This document shows positions 33,683 through 42,729 of a stretch of DNA of 64,000 nt, piece after piece; positions within the stretch are counted from its first letter, which is position 1; every line of letters starts with the position of its first letter. This DNA comes from Collinsella sp. 4_8_47FAA. Lineage in GTDB: Bacteria; Actinomycetota; Coriobacteriia; Coriobacteriales; Coriobacteriaceae. Under the pieces are notes generated by a model that was not told where the DNA came from, searched no databases, and saw only the letters and a program-made list of their open reading frames with translations. The position numbers were made by a program, and so were the translations under genes. The stretch lies in contig NZ_KN214135.1 in NCBI RefSeq assembly GCF_000763055.1, positions 514,290 through 578,289 of the forward strand, in the 5' to 3' direction.

Positions 33683-34729
33683 ATGTCCCGGTTTTGTACC
33701 CATTGCGGCAAGCTTCTGAATGACGACGAGCGTTTTTGCACCAGCTGCGGAACGCCGGTAACCGATGATGGCCAGGCCTCTCAGTCGCAAGAGGATGCGC
33801 AGGCGGCCGAACATGCCGCCGCGCCCGACACCGCCTTCGACACCGCCGCGACCACGGTTCAGTCTGCGCAGCAGCCCACGGCGACTCAGCCCCAGCAGGC
33901 AGACGTGACCGTACAGTCCGCCCATCAGCCCGCGCCCGCTCCCCAGCCGGAAGCTGGCGCGACGCAGCAATGGGCGACGCCAGCCGGCTCCGCGCCGCAG
34001 CAGCCCATACCGACCGCCGCTCCGCAGGCCGGTGCTCCCGCCGCGCCCAAAAACAACAACGCTCTGCTTATCGGCATCATCGCCGTGCTGGTCGCCGTGA
34101 TTATCGCGCTGGTCGCATTCTTTATGATCGGACCGTTCAACAAGAACGCCGACGATTCCAAGGGCACAACCATCGAGAAGGTCAAGATCGACCACGATAA
34201 CGACGATGCGTCCGTCAAGGGCGACCCCAACAAGCTTGACGATGATGATGACGATGACGTCCACGATGCCGCCACCATCAGCGAGCAGAACGTCTACGAC
34301 CAGCTGAGCTCCTACTACAGCAGGCTCTCCGATCTTGATCAGCAGGTTCGCGACTGCGCCACCACATTCAACACGTATTACCTTAAGGATGACCGAAGCT
34401 CGCGTCAGTCGGCCAGCGATGCCGCCGAGGCGCTCGAGGATCAGATCGACGACCTGAAGGACGAGGTCGAGGACCTGGACGTTCCCATCGACTCGCAGAA
34501 TTACAGCTCGTGGAAAGATATCATCACGCTCTATGACGACCTGGAGAATCGCATCGACGTCATTTGCGACGCTTGGGAGATCAGCCTTGAGTACTCCAGC
34601 CCCGCAAACCACAAGGACGAGATCGTGGCGCCGCTGGCGCGCGACAACGTAGCGGGCACCAACGACAACAAATACCGTCTGGACTTTGAGGACCGCTACC
34701 CCGGCGCCGCACCCGTCGAGGTGAAGTAG
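33683..34729 (+). CDS. Zinc-ribbon membrane protein, function unknown
   Basis: A 348-residue bitopic protein. An N-terminal zinc ribbon (CTHCGKLLNDDERFCTSCG) is followed by a Gln/Ala/Pro-rich linker (about 35-118), one membrane helix (about 125-148, LLIGIIAVLVAVIIALVAFF) and an acidic external domain. A run of eight Asp residues lies near residue 190, then a helical region. The ATG at 33683 follows AAGGA. This architecture is common in Actinobacteria and Firmicutes without assigned function. It converges on topA through a strong terminator. Confidence 0.78.
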   Translation: MSRFCTHCGKLLNDDERFCTSCGTPVTDDGQASQSQEDAQAAEHAAAPDTAFDTAATTVQSAQQPTATQPQQADVTVQSAHQPAPAPQPEAGATQQWATPAGSAPQQPIPTAAPQAGAPAAPKNNNALLIGIIAVLVAVIIALVAFFMIGPFNKNADDSKGTTIEKVKIDHDNDDASVKGDPNKLDDDDDDDVHDAATISEQNVYDQLSSYYSRLSDLDQQVRDCATTFNTYYLKDDRSSRQSASDAAEALEDQIDDLKDEVEDLDVPIDSQNYSSWKDIITLYDDLENRIDVICDAWEISLEYSSPANHKDEIVAPLARDNVAGTNDNKYRLDFEDRYPGAAPVEVK

Positions 34730-34747
34730 CGCTTTGTCGTTCCCGAG

Positions 34748-34805
34748 CCGGCAGTTAGGGGCGTTCCTAAACTGCCGGCAGAAAAGGAACGTCCCTAACT
34801 GCCGG
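34748..34805. repeat. GGCAGTTAGGG palindromic repeat
   Basis: CCGGCAGTTAGGG (34748-34760) pairs with CCCTAACTGCCGG (34793-34805). The inner part repeats CGTTCCT. Same family as 32299-32351 and 63291-63310. Confidence 0.75.
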
Positions 34806-34812
34806 ATAAAAA

Positions 34813-34849
34813 AACGAGCGAGGATTTTGAGGTCCTCGCTCGTTTTTGT
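34813..34849. terminator. Bidirectional terminator between the zinc-ribbon gene and topA
   Basis: AACGAGCGAGGA and TCCTCGCTCGTT form a perfect 12-bp stem with an 8-nt loop. TTTTTG follows on the plus strand and T residues follow on the minus strand. Confidence 0.9.
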
Positions 34850-34874
34850 TTTGAGTGACGTTTCGACCGTGCGG

Positions 34875-37466
34875 CTACTTGTCGGCAGCGGTCTTTTTGG
34901 TAGTCGACTTCTTGGCCGTCGTCTTTTTGGCGGTCGTCTTCTTGGCAGCAGTCTTCTTTGTCGCCGTGGTCTTCTTTGCCGTACTCGCCTTGGTCGTGGT
35001 CTTGCGGCCGCGGGCGGGCTTCTTCTCCTTGGTCGGGCAGTCCATGTTGACGCAGATACGCCACGGACCGCGCGCTGTGTTGACCACCACGATGGGAGCG
35101 CCGCACTCGGGGCAAGTCTCGCCCGTCGCCTCAAGCTTGCCGCGCGCCGGCAGCGGATAGCTCACGCCGCAATCGTCATAGTTGGTGCAGCGGATAAAGC
35201 GCTTGCCGCTCTTTTCGCTCTTGTGCGCGATCAGGTCGCCATGGCGTCCTGCCTCGGCGCACACCTTGCACTCGCCCACCTTAAGGTCGGGCTCGTAATT
35301 TGTGGGGCACGTGGGGTTCACGCAAATCTCGAAGGCCTTCTGGCGGAACGGCTGGCACTTAATGCGCGGCGCGCCGCACTCGGGGCACACGGCCGCCTCG
35401 CCCTCGAGCGGGCTTACCTTGACGCCGCTCGGCACCGGATAGGTCACGTCGCAGTCGGGCCAGCCCATGCAGCCAATGAAGCTGCCGCGGGTCTTGGCGC
35501 TCGTCTTCATAACCAGGTCCTTGCCGCACTTGGGGCAGGCGCCCACGCGCGCATCGGCTGTGACGGCGTCGCTGATGGCGTCGCCCAGCTCCTGCGTGTG
35601 CTTGAGCAGCTCGTCGAGCACGCCGGCCAGCAGCGCGCGCGAGTGCGTCACAACATGCTCTTCGGTGTCCTCGCCGCGCTCCACACGGGTCATATCGCCA
35701 TCGAGCTCGCTGGTCATATCGGGGCTCGTGATGCGCGGGGCAAACTGCGTCAGCGCGTCGATGATGGCGATACCCAGCTGGCTCGGCTCAACGGGATCAT
35801 TTTTGAGATAGCGCACGGCGTACAAACGCTCGATGATGCTCGCACGCGTGGACTTGGTGCCCAAGCCGCGCTTCTCCATCTCCTGCACGAGCTTGCCCTG
35901 GCTGTAGCGCGCGGGCGGCTCGGTCTGTTTGGCCTCGAGCTTAATGTCGAACACGTCGACCGTATCACCCTGCTCCAGCGGCGGCATCTGCTCGTCGCGC
36001 TTAAGGCCGTACGGGTACGCCTCGCGGAAACCCGGGGTCACGAGCACGTCGCCCGAGGCCACGAACGGCTCGCCATTCACGTCGAGCTCGAGCTTGGTGT
36101 TCTCGATGGTCGCGGGCCCCATGAGCGTCGCCAGGAAGCGGCGGGCGATGAGGTCGTAGAGCTTGCGCTGGCCACCGTCGAGCGTGGACGGATCGCCCTC
36201 GCCCGTAGGATAGATAGGCGGGTGGTCGGTGGTCTCGACTTTGCCGCGCGTGGGCTTCATGGGGCCGGCGAGGACCTTTTTGCATACGGGCGCCAGCGCC
36301 GGATTGATCTTTGCCAGGTCGCTCACCACGGCGCCCAGGTCGAGCGTCGCAGGGTACACGGTGTTGTCGACACGCGGGTAGCTGATGAGGCCCGCCATGT
36401 AGAGAGACTCGGCGATGCGCATGGTACGCGCAGGCGAGATGCCCTCGGCTGCGGCAGCAGCCTGCAGCGAGGTGGTCGCAAACGGCGTGGGCGGCTGCTG
36501 CTTACGCGAGCGCTTGGTCACCGCGGCAACGGTCGCCGTCGCGACACCGTCGACATGGCCGTACGCCGTCTCGGCAGCATCTTTGTCGGTAAAACGCGCC
36601 GTCTTGTGAGCGATCTTAAAGCGGTCATCCTCGGCAGCGCCCTGCGCGGCACCCATGCCGCGGATCTGCCAATAGTCCTCGGGCACAAACGCCATGCGCT
36701 CGCGCTCGCGCTCGACCACCAGGGCGAGCGTCGGCGTCTGCACGCGGCCGGCAGAGCGCACGTTACCAAAGCCGCCAAACTTGGCGAGCGTCAGGTAACG
36801 CGTGAGCACCGCGCCCCAAATGAGGTCGATGTGCTGGCGGCTCTCGCCGGCGTCGGCCAGATTCTGGTCGAGCGAGACGAGATTATCGAAGGCCTGCGTG
36901 ATCTCGGCCTTGGTAAACGAAGAGTACTGGGCGCGGGCAACCGGCAAGTCCGGCGCAACCTCGCGCACCTTGTTGAGAGCGTCCGAGCCGATCAGCTCGC
37001 CCTCGCGGTCGAAGTCCGTGGCGATAATGACGCTGTCGGACTTTTTAGCGAGGTTCTTGAGCGAACGAATGAGCTCCTTCTCGGCCGGCAGCTTAATAAC
37101 GGGTGCCCAGGTGAGGTAAGGCAGGCTCTCGAGCTTCCAGCCCTTGATGGAAATGCCATCGGCAAGAAACGGCTTGCGCTTGGTGTCGTACGGCGGGCGG
37201 GCCAGGCCATCGGGTATATCGGCCGGCAGCATCTCGCCGTCTTCGGTCACCGAATACCAACCCAGCTTTTTATCGAACAGCACGCTGTCGCAAAAATCGG
37301 GCGCCAGGATGTGACCGGCAAGGCCGATGGTCACGCACTCCTCGCCCTTCCACTCAAAACGGTAGATGGCGGTGTTGTACACCTTGTCCTTTTTGGGTTT
37401 ACCCGTGGACAGCCGCTCGGCGATCTGACGCGCGGCGTCGTTTTTCTCGGCGATGATGAGCTTCAA
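34875..37466 (-). CDS. topA: DNA topoisomerase IA, archaeal-like, with zinc fingers and a Lys/Thr tail
   Basis: An 863-residue type IA topoisomerase. The Toprim domain has Glu7 (IIAEKND) and DFDREGE at 151-157. The cleavage Tyr is Y363 in ISYPRVDNTVYP. That form, with TVYP, resembles archaeal enzymes rather than E. coli TopA (TYMRTDS), and Val replaces the usual Thr of PRTD. Four CxxC-type zinc ribbons lie at about 648-820. The last 35 residues repeat KKTTAKKTT, like a histone H1 tail. It is the last gene after hypB. It may be the main relaxing enzyme or a second one; no other is in the window. Confidence 0.9.
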   Translation of the reverse strand: MKLIIAEKNDAARQIAERLSTGKPKKDKVYNTAIYRFEWKGEECVTIGLAGHILAPDFCDSVLFDKKLGWYSVTEDGEMLPADIPDGLARPPYDTKRKPFLADGISIKGWKLESLPYLTWAPVIKLPAEKELIRSLKNLAKKSDSVIIATDFDREGELIGSDALNKVREVAPDLPVARAQYSSFTKAEITQAFDNLVSLDQNLADAGESRQHIDLIWGAVLTRYLTLAKFGGFGNVRSAGRVQTPTLALVVERERERMAFVPEDYWQIRGMGAAQGAAEDDRFKIAHKTARFTDKDAAETAYGHVDGVATATVAAVTKRSRKQQPPTPFATTSLQAAAAAEGISPARTMRIAESLYMAGLISYPRVDNTVYPATLDLGAVVSDLAKINPALAPVCKKVLAGPMKPTRGKVETTDHPPIYPTGEGDPSTLDGGQRKLYDLIARRFLATLMGPATIENTKLELDVNGEPFVASGDVLVTPGFREAYPYGLKRDEQMPPLEQGDTVDVFDIKLEAKQTEPPARYSQGKLVQEMEKRGLGTKSTRASIIERLYAVRYLKNDPVEPSQLGIAIIDALTQFAPRITSPDMTSELDGDMTRVERGEDTEEHVVTHSRALLAGVLDELLKHTQELGDAISDAVTADARVGACPKCGKDLVMKTSAKTRGSFIGCMGWPDCDVTYPVPSGVKVSPLEGEAAVCPECGAPRIKCQPFRQKAFEICVNPTCPTNYEPDLKVGECKVCAEAGRHGDLIAHKSEKSGKRFIRCTNYDDCGVSYPLPARGKLEATGETCPECGAPIVVVNTARGPWRICVNMDCPTKEKKPARGRKTTTKASTAKKTTATKKTAAKKTTAKKTTAKKSTTKKTAADK

Positions 37467-37520
37467 AAGAGGCTCCTATCTCGTATCTCTGCGGCTACGC
37501 CCGCCCGTATGGCGGCCGAC

Positions 37521-38204
37521 TTACGCCCTTGCTTGCTCAATCTGCCCGATGAGCCAATCGCACCAGGCATCCATGCCCTCGCCCTTGCGCGCGCTCACGG
37601 CAAACCGCGGCGCCTGCGGATTGAGGTCATCGAGTGTCTTAGTATACCTATCCATGTCAAAATCGAAAGCCGGAGCCACGTCGACCTTGTTGAGCAGCTG
37701 CGCGCCGGCGTGCTGGAAGATGCCCGGGTACTTGATGGGCTTGTCGTCGCCCTCGGGCACCGAGAGGATCATGATGGACAGGTTCTCGCCCAGGTCAAAG
37801 TCGACCGGGCAGACCAGGTTACCCACGTTTTCGATAAAGATGACGTCGATGTTTTCCAGACCGACGGCCTGGTCGAACGCGTCGACAGCCTCCATGATCA
37901 TGTTGCCCTCGAGATGGCACAGGCCGCCCGTGTTGATCTGGATGGCGGGCATGCCGGCTTCCTTCATGGTGATAGCGTCGACATCCGAGGCGATATCGCC
38001 CTCGATGACGGCGCAACGCAGGCCCGCCTTGTCGCGCAGGCGCTCGTTGGTGCCCAGAATCGTAGTGGTCTTGCCCGAGCCAGGGCTCGACAGCACATTG
38101 ATCACATAGGTGCCCGTCTCTTTAAATCGCTGACGCAGCTGATCTGCCAGGCGCTCATTGCGCGACAGGATCGGCGACGCGATATCAATCGTCTTCTCGG
38201 CCAT
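37521..38204 (-). CDS. hypB: Hydrogenase nickel-insertion GTPase HypB
   Basis: A 227-residue SIMIBI GTPase that loads nickel onto [NiFe]-hydrogenase precursors. The P-loop is VLSSPGSGKTT, the metal site CH is in NTGGLCHLEGNMI, and the Cys before P in NLVCPVDFDLGE is conserved. The nickel-storing His-rich N-terminus of some HypB proteins is absent. It follows hypA. No hydrogenase structural gene is in the window. Confidence 0.93.
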   Translation of the reverse strand: MAEKTIDIASPILSRNERLADQLRQRFKETGTYVINVLSSPGSGKTTTILGTNERLRDKAGLRCAVIEGDIASDVDAITMKEAGMPAIQINTGGLCHLEGNMIMEAVDAFDQAVGLENIDVIFIENVGNLVCPVDFDLGENLSIMILSVPEGDDKPIKYPGIFQHAGAQLLNKVDVAPAFDFDMDRYTKTLDDLNPQAPRFAVSARKGEGMDAWCDWLIGQIEQARA

Positions 38205-38259
38205 ACTTAGCGCTCCTTACTTTGGCCCCTTTATACCCCATCACCAGATGGCTAGCGGG

Positions 38260-38616
38260 CTAATCGTCGGGGGTTTCGATTTCGATACTCGCGATATCGA
38301 GCTCGCGGCCGTGCAGTAGGCGCACGTTGGCACCACCACACTGGGGACAGCGACAGTGGAAGCGATCGTGGTCGAAAACCTCGCCGCAGTCCAAGCATTC
38401 ACTTTGCGGATGGACTTCCTCCACGGCAAGCTCGCAGCCGCGCGTGAGCGGGTCCTCGTCGCGAAACGTCTCCCATGCAAAGTCGAGCGCCTCGCGCACG
38501 ACCTCGGTCATATCCCCGATACGCAGCGTAACCAAAACGGCGCGTGAGGCCCCCGCCCCACGCGCCGCGCGAATCACTGTATCGAGTATGCCGTTGACAA
38601 TGCCAACCTCGTGCAT
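38260..38616 (-). CDS. hypA: Hydrogenase nickel-incorporation protein HypA
   Basis: A 118-residue metallochaperone. The N-terminal MHE motif binds nickel. A zinc site is formed by CLDCGEVF and CRCPQCGG. It partners with HypB, 55 bp downstream. Its start is six bases after the tatC stop, which implies a tat-hyp cotranscript; Tat is used to export folded hydrogenases. Confidence 0.92.
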   Translation of the reverse strand: MHEVGIVNGILDTVIRAARGAGASRAVLVTLRIGDMTEVVREALDFAWETFRDEDPLTRGCELAVEEVHPQSECLDCGEVFDHDRFHCRCPQCGGANVRLLHGRELDIASIEIETPDD

Positions 38617-38622
38617 ACCGAT

Positions 38623-39414
38623 TTACTCCTCGTCGTCCTCATCGTCCGAGAACAGGTCCAGACGGCTCACAAACAAGCCCTCCTTGCCCTCGCGCGCGAT
38701 AATGACCACACGGGCGATGGCGAGCGAAATCTCGTAGAGCGAGAGCAGGGCGCCGTACATAAGGCCCAGGGTGACGGGCGATCCGTCGGGCGTGATCACA
38801 GCCGAACCCACGAGCAGGCCTACGTACACGTAGCGCCAGGCACTGCGGAAGGCCGCGTAGGAAACGATGTGGAAGACGGACAGGTAGAAGATGATGAGCG
38901 GCAGCTCAAACGCCACACCAAAGCCGATCATAAAGAGCAGCTCCATGTTGACGTAGTTCTCCAGGTCGGGCAGCGCCGTAGCGACGGCCGAGGTTTCGCC
39001 GATGAGCCACTCAAAGCCCGCAGGGATGATGATGAAGTAGCAAAAGATTGCGCCCAGGAAGAACAGCACCGTCGAGGCGAGCACCGTGGGCACGACCCAC
39101 TTGCGTTCGTTGGGGCGAAGCGCCGGCAGGAAAAATGCCAGAATCTGCCAGATGATCATGGGCGTGCACATGACCACGGCCATCTTGATGGCCAGCGAGA
39201 AGCGCAGACCAAAGCCACCGAGCGTGGTGGTGATGTAGAACTTGCCGTCCGGCACAAAGGAGCGAATGGGGTCTTCCAGGATGTCGAGCACCACGGGCGT
39301 GGCGAAGTACAGCACGATAGCGGCGGCAAACACCGAGACGACCACGATGGTCAGGCGGCGACGGAGCTCTCCCAGGTGATCGAAGAGCGGCATACGCGCA
39401 GGTCCGATAGGCAT
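38623..39414 (-). CDS. tatC: Sec-independent protein translocase TatC
   Basis: A 263-residue six-helix membrane protein that recognises twin-arginine signals. The conserved N-terminal FDHLGELRRRL, the loop FFLPALRPNERKW and the later FEWLIGE and FGVAFELPLI are typical. The last residues are acidic (SDDEDDEE). Its ATG shares one base with the tatA stop (TAATG). Confidence 0.94.
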   Translation of the reverse strand: MPIGPARMPLFDHLGELRRRLTIVVVSVFAAAIVLYFATPVVLDILEDPIRSFVPDGKFYITTTLGGFGLRFSLAIKMAVVMCTPMIIWQILAFFLPALRPNERKWVVPTVLASTVLFFLGAIFCYFIIIPAGFEWLIGETSAVATALPDLENYVNMELLFMIGFGVAFELPLIIFYLSVFHIVSYAAFRSAWRYVYVGLLVGSAVITPDGSPVTLGLMYGALLSLYEISLAIARVVIIAREGKEGLFVSRLDLFSDDEDDEE

Positions 39415-39974
39415 TACTCATCGCCCCCCTTCGGGGCGTCGGCGGCAGCGGCGTCGTCCTCGGCCTCGAGCTCGCGGGCGAGCTGGTCGACGACGGCCTT
39501 GCGCTTGCGGGGGCGACGGGCATAGAGATCAGCCGTCGTGGGCTCTGCCGGCTCCGGCTCGGGCTCTGCAGCAGGCTCGGGCTCGGGCTCGACGGCGGTA
39601 TCGGCAGCAGCGGCAGGCTCGGCGCCCTCGCCCTCAGCAGCACCCTCGCTTGCAGCCTTCTCGGCGGCAAGGCGGGCGCGACGCTCGGCAAAGGTCTCCT
39701 TCTTGGCGGGCGCTGCCGTCTCGGCGGCATCCTCGTCCGCATCGGAATCGTCGTCGACGGCAGCCTTCTTGGGCTTGACCGGAGCCGACGCGGCCTCGCT
39801 CACCGGATCGATAATCTCGGACTGAACAACGGCCGTCATCTTTTCCTGCGTCTCGCGGAACTGACGGATGGCACGGCCGATCGTGCGGCCCATCTGCGGG
39901 AGCTTATCCGGGCCAAACAGCAAAAAGCCGAAGACCACGATGATCGCGAGCTCACCCTCTCCAATACCAAACAC
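39414..39974 (-). CDS. tatA: TatA/TatB-type Tat subunit with a long acidic/proline-rich tail
   Basis: About 186 residues. One membrane helix (ELAIIVVFGFLLFGPDKLP, with the FGP hinge) is followed by an amphipathic helix (MGRTIGRAIRQFRETQEKM). An acidic Ala/Glu/Pro tail of over 120 residues includes PEPEPAAEPEPEPAE. GTG at 39974 (VFGIGEGEL) follows GGAGGTAT; the frame to 40019 lacks a helix-compatible start. A tail this long makes TatB a possible alternative; only one such gene is here, so it may do both jobs. Confidence 0.85.
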   Translation of the reverse strand: MFGIGEGELAIIVVFGFLLFGPDKLPQMGRTIGRAIRQFRETQEKMTAVVQSEIIDPVSEAASAPVKPKKAAVDDDSDADEDAAETAAPAKKETFAERRARLAAEKAASEGAAEGEGAEPAAAADTAVEPEPEPAAEPEPEPAEPTTADLYARRPRKRKAVVDQLARELEAEDDAAAADAPKGGDE

Positions 39975-40127
39975 ACATACCTCCAAGGCTCGATGTGAGT
40001 CGAGCCCGCACCGCGCCATTCGGCCGGAACTCGTCTATTCATTCGGTCAAGTATAGCGCCCGGACGCCAAAACGTCCGAGCGCATCACAAACATATGCCA
40101 AACGGCACGCCCTTTTGGGAGCAAAGA

Positions 40128-40442
40128 CTATGCCGCGGTGATCGAAATCTCCTGGTCGACACCCAACAGCTGAACCACGCGCATCACCGGGGGCTGCACA
40201 TTGGTGCAGCTAAAGCGCTTGCCGTGGTCGACCGCGTGGTGTGCGGCGCCCACGAGCACGCCAATGCCCGTCGAATCAATGTAGCTCACCTGGGCAAAAT
40301 CGAGCTCAACGGCCTCGGTGGGCTGCTCGAGCGCCAGGTCGATAGCATTACGCAGGCTATCGGCGTTAGAGATATCGATCTCGCCGGTTACCTTAATGGT
40401 GTAGAGCTCTGGCGTGGGGTTGGTGGAAATACCCAAATCCAT
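40128..40442 (-). CDS. STAS-domain anti-sigma factor antagonist
   Basis: A 104-residue SpoIIAA/RsbV-like protein. The phospho-acceptor Ser lies in YIDSTGIGVLV. Such proteins release a sigma factor by binding an anti-sigma kinase when unphosphorylated. No kinase, phosphatase or sigma gene is near. It lies between the aminotransferase and tat genes on the same strand. Confidence 0.85.
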   Translation of the reverse strand: MDLGISTNPTPELYTIKVTGEIDISNADSLRNAIDLALEQPTEAVELDFAQVSYIDSTGIGVLVGAAHHAVDHGKRFSCTNVQPPVMRVVQLLGVDQEISITAA

Positions 40443-40493
40443 GTATACGCTCCTTTACGTATCGAAAGTGCGGATAGTACGGGAAGCCGCGCG

Positions 40494-41798
40494 TTAGGCG
40501 CGCTCGGCACGCGCAAGCTCGGCAGCGACGAGCTTAACGGCCAGCACCAGCACATCGAGCGCGGCCTCCAGGTCCTCGACCGTGGGATAGCTCGGCGCGA
40601 TGCGGATGTTGGTGTCGCGCGGGTCCTTGCCATAGGGCCAGGTAGCACCGGCCGGCGTGAGCTTGACGCCCAGGTCGGCGCAAAGCGCAGCAACCTTCTG
40701 GGCCGAGCCCTCGGGACCATCAAAGCTCACAAAGTAGCCGCCGCGGGGGTGCGTCCAGGTGGCGCAGCCCGTGTCGCCCAAGCCCTCGGTGAGCTTGCGC
40801 TCGACGGCCTCAAAGCGCGGGCGCAAGAACTCGGCATGCTTTTTCATGTGCTCCCTGACCGCCTCGATGGTGGGAAGGAAGCGCACGTGACGCAGCTGGT
40901 TGAGCTTGTCGGCGCTGATGAGACCGGCCTTCAGGCGCTTGGAGAACTCGGCGATGACCGCGGGGCTCGCGCCGATAAAGCCGATGCCGGCGCCCGGGAA
41001 GGTGATCTTGGACGTCGAGGCAAAGGCCACCACACGGTCCTCGGTGCCCGCCGCGCGAGCGAGGTCAAAGATGTTGGCGAGCTCGTCGGTTTCGTCGTAC
41101 AGGTCGTGCACGCAGTAGGCGTTGTCCCAGAAGATGCGGAAATCGGGCGCGGCCGTGGGCATCTCGACCAGGCGGCGCACAGTGTCCTCGCTAAAGGTGA
41201 TACCCGTGGGGTTGGAATACTTGGGCACGCACCAGATACCCTTGATGGAATCGTCGACGGCAACGAGGCGCTCGATCTCGTCCATGTCGGGGCCGTTGTC
41301 AGTCATCGCGACGGGGACGTTCTCGATGCCCAAGTCGGCGGTGATGCCAAAGTGGCGATCGTAGCCGGGAACGGGGCACAGGAACTTGACCTTCTTGCCG
41401 TCGTGCGCGGCCTCGTAAGCCTCCCAAGGCTCGCTGCCGCACGAGCCGCAACGCCAGAACATGCCGGCGATGTCGTGCTCAATCAGCAGGCTCGACGAAC
41501 CCAGTACGAGCGTCTGCTCGGCGGGACAGCCCAGGAACTCCCCTGCCAACTTGCGTGCCGAGGGAATACCCTCAAAACAGCCGTAGTTGGAACAATCGAC
41601 GTTGCCGTCGTGCAGATCGGCGTCGGCATTGAGGATATCGAGCATGGGTCGAGAGATGTCCACCTGGGAGGGCGACGGCTTGCCGCGGGCCATGTCGAGC
41701 GCCAGGCCCTTGGCCTTGACCTCGGCGACCTCGGCTTTGAGTGCCTCGATAGCGGCATCGAGTTCGGTGGTTTCCATCTTCTGGTAGATCGTCTGCAT
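40494..41798 (-). CDS. PLP-dependent aminotransferase, class I subgroup Ie (aspartate-type)
   Basis: A 434-residue fold-type I aminotransferase of the unusual Ie group. The start motif GLALDMARGKPSPSQ is followed by NYGCFEGIPSARKL and the Lys-bearing SKITFPGAGIG, which binds the cofactor. CVPKYSNPTG and FWDNAYCVHDLY carry the Asn, Asp and Tyr cofactor contacts. Characterised members are aspartate aminotransferases, so aspartate/2-oxoglutarate exchange is most likely. It is monocistronic or cotranscribed with the STAS gene 51 bp downstream. Confidence 0.85.
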   Translation of the reverse strand: MQTIYQKMETTELDAAIEALKAEVAEVKAKGLALDMARGKPSPSQVDISRPMLDILNADADLHDGNVDCSNYGCFEGIPSARKLAGEFLGCPAEQTLVLGSSSLLIEHDIAGMFWRCGSCGSEPWEAYEAAHDGKKVKFLCPVPGYDRHFGITADLGIENVPVAMTDNGPDMDEIERLVAVDDSIKGIWCVPKYSNPTGITFSEDTVRRLVEMPTAAPDFRIFWDNAYCVHDLYDETDELANIFDLARAAGTEDRVVAFASTSKITFPGAGIGFIGASPAVIAEFSKRLKAGLISADKLNQLRHVRFLPTIEAVREHMKKHAEFLRPRFEAVERKLTEGLGDTGCATWTHPRGGYFVSFDGPEGSAQKVAALCADLGVKLTPAGATWPYGKDPRDTNIRIAPSYPTVEDLEAALDVLVLAVKLVAAELARAERA

Positions 41799-41947
41799 GG
41801 GTGCGACCTTTCGCGAAGCGGGACGTTGCAGTTCGTCTAAGTATAGACCGCCACCGCCGCAACGTTATGAAGCCGTGATAGATTAAGTCCATCGCAATAA
41901 ATTACGAATCGCCGCGCATGCCGGCGTAGGGCGCCCAAGGAGGCACT

Positions 41948-42202
41948 ATGGAGTATGGATCGTTCCAGGCCGAGGAATTCGGCGACTTGCAGCGCCTGGT
42001 CGACGGACTGTTTTACGACCGCCACGCCATCGACCGTCTGGACCTGATCGTACAGGCCGAAATCTTGGACCTGGCGCCCGATCTCATGGAGATCGTCAAC
42101 CTGCTACCGCCCGGCTATTACGACCGCCAGTCACTTTGCGACCAGCTCAACTCCGCCTTGGCCGCCCACGGCTGGGGTGCCGTCTACGGAACGGTGGAAT
42201 AG
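41948..42202 (+). CDS. Small acidic conserved-type protein, function unknown
   Basis: An 84-residue acidic protein. AGGAGG precedes the ATG at good distance, and codon use is like its neighbours. No signal, membrane segment or known motif is visible; it begins MEYGSFQAEEFGDLQRLVDG. It diverges from the aminotransferase gene. Function cannot be stated. Confidence 0.7.
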   Translation: MEYGSFQAEEFGDLQRLVDGLFYDRHAIDRLDLIVQAEILDLAPDLMEIVNLLPPGYYDRQSLCDQLNSALAAHGWGAVYGTVE

Positions 42203-42203
42203 C

Positions 42204-42236
42204 CCTAGTCATTGCGGACGTTCTTAAACGACTAGG
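42204..42236. repeat. CTAGTCATT / AACGACTAG palindromic repeat
   Basis: Second copy of the repeat at 32263-32295, with the shared inner GGACGTTCTTAAA. It starts two bases after the preceding stop codon and could end that transcript. Confidence 0.7.
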
Positions 42237-42268
42237 TTAACGCCGATGTTTTGGCAGCGTCAGCGAAA

Positions 42269-42364
42269 ACGACCCTAAGCGAGCAAGGTGACGTGAAATG
42301 AAAGGGCGCTGACCTTCTGGTCGCGCCCTTGAAATTAAACGTCAGATTGCCGCTTAGGGTCGCT
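42269..42364. repeat. Nested hairpin element
   Basis: Outer arms ACGACCCTAAGCG and CGCTTAGGGTCG (about 42269-42281 and 42350-42362) continue toward GTGACGT / ACGTCA. Inside, AAGGGCGC..GACC pairs with GGTC..GCGCCCTT (42302-42330). The inner hairpin resembles the terminator at 55946-55990 (both GACCTTYTGGTC). Confidence 0.6.
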
Positions 42365-42414
42365 TGCAGCGTCGAGCAGTTGCGCGGTTTGGTAAAACCG
42401 CGCAACAAAAGGGC

Positions 42415-42648
42415 CTGTGGTCAAAAAAGAGCAAAAATGAGTACTGTTACCTTTTTAGTAGCAGCGATTTTTGGTCAAAATCGACAACCTCGAGCCCGAA
42501 ACTCCTTATTCACCGTCAACCGGCGCTAAATTGAAAGCCGATGACCGCTTATTAACGTACAGTATTTACGGTTTTGTCCATTATTTTTTGCTCGCAAAAT
42601 GAAACGCCGTTTGTGGCAGTACTCACAAACGGCGTTTTTTGACCACAG
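42415..42648. repeat. 234-bp element with terminal inverted repeats, relative of 26391-26605
   Basis: The left end is CTGTGGTCAAAAAAGAGC then AAAAATGAGTACTGTTACC; the complement of the right end is CTGTGGTCAAAAAACGCC, with GAGTACTG further in. An internal terminator-like hairpin (AACGCCGTTTGTG with its complement, then TTTTTT) lies at 42603-42640. A GTTGCGCGGTTT hairpin (42379-42406) adjoins the left end. No ORF is inside. Confidence 0.65.
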
Positions 42649-42729
42649 GGGTATTCAACGAATGGCAGACATTGCTCTAAGCCACATTTTGCACGCGCTC
42701 GAGACATTACCAACCAAGTTTTAGCGCCC

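Noticed and set aside
34882..34985. Short-period repeat that could suggest a CRISPR or tandem repeat
   Set aside because: It encodes the Lys/Thr-rich tail of topA in frame; units are 9-12 bases, with no spacers.
33506..35134. 542-residue open frame on the minus strand
   Set aside because: It is antisense to the zinc-ribbon gene and covers a bidirectional terminator; its low-complexity start is the mirror of the Lys/Thr tail of topA.
34734..38210. 1158-residue open frame on the plus strand
   Set aside because: It lies antisense to topA and hypB and has no motif; topA and hypB are certain.
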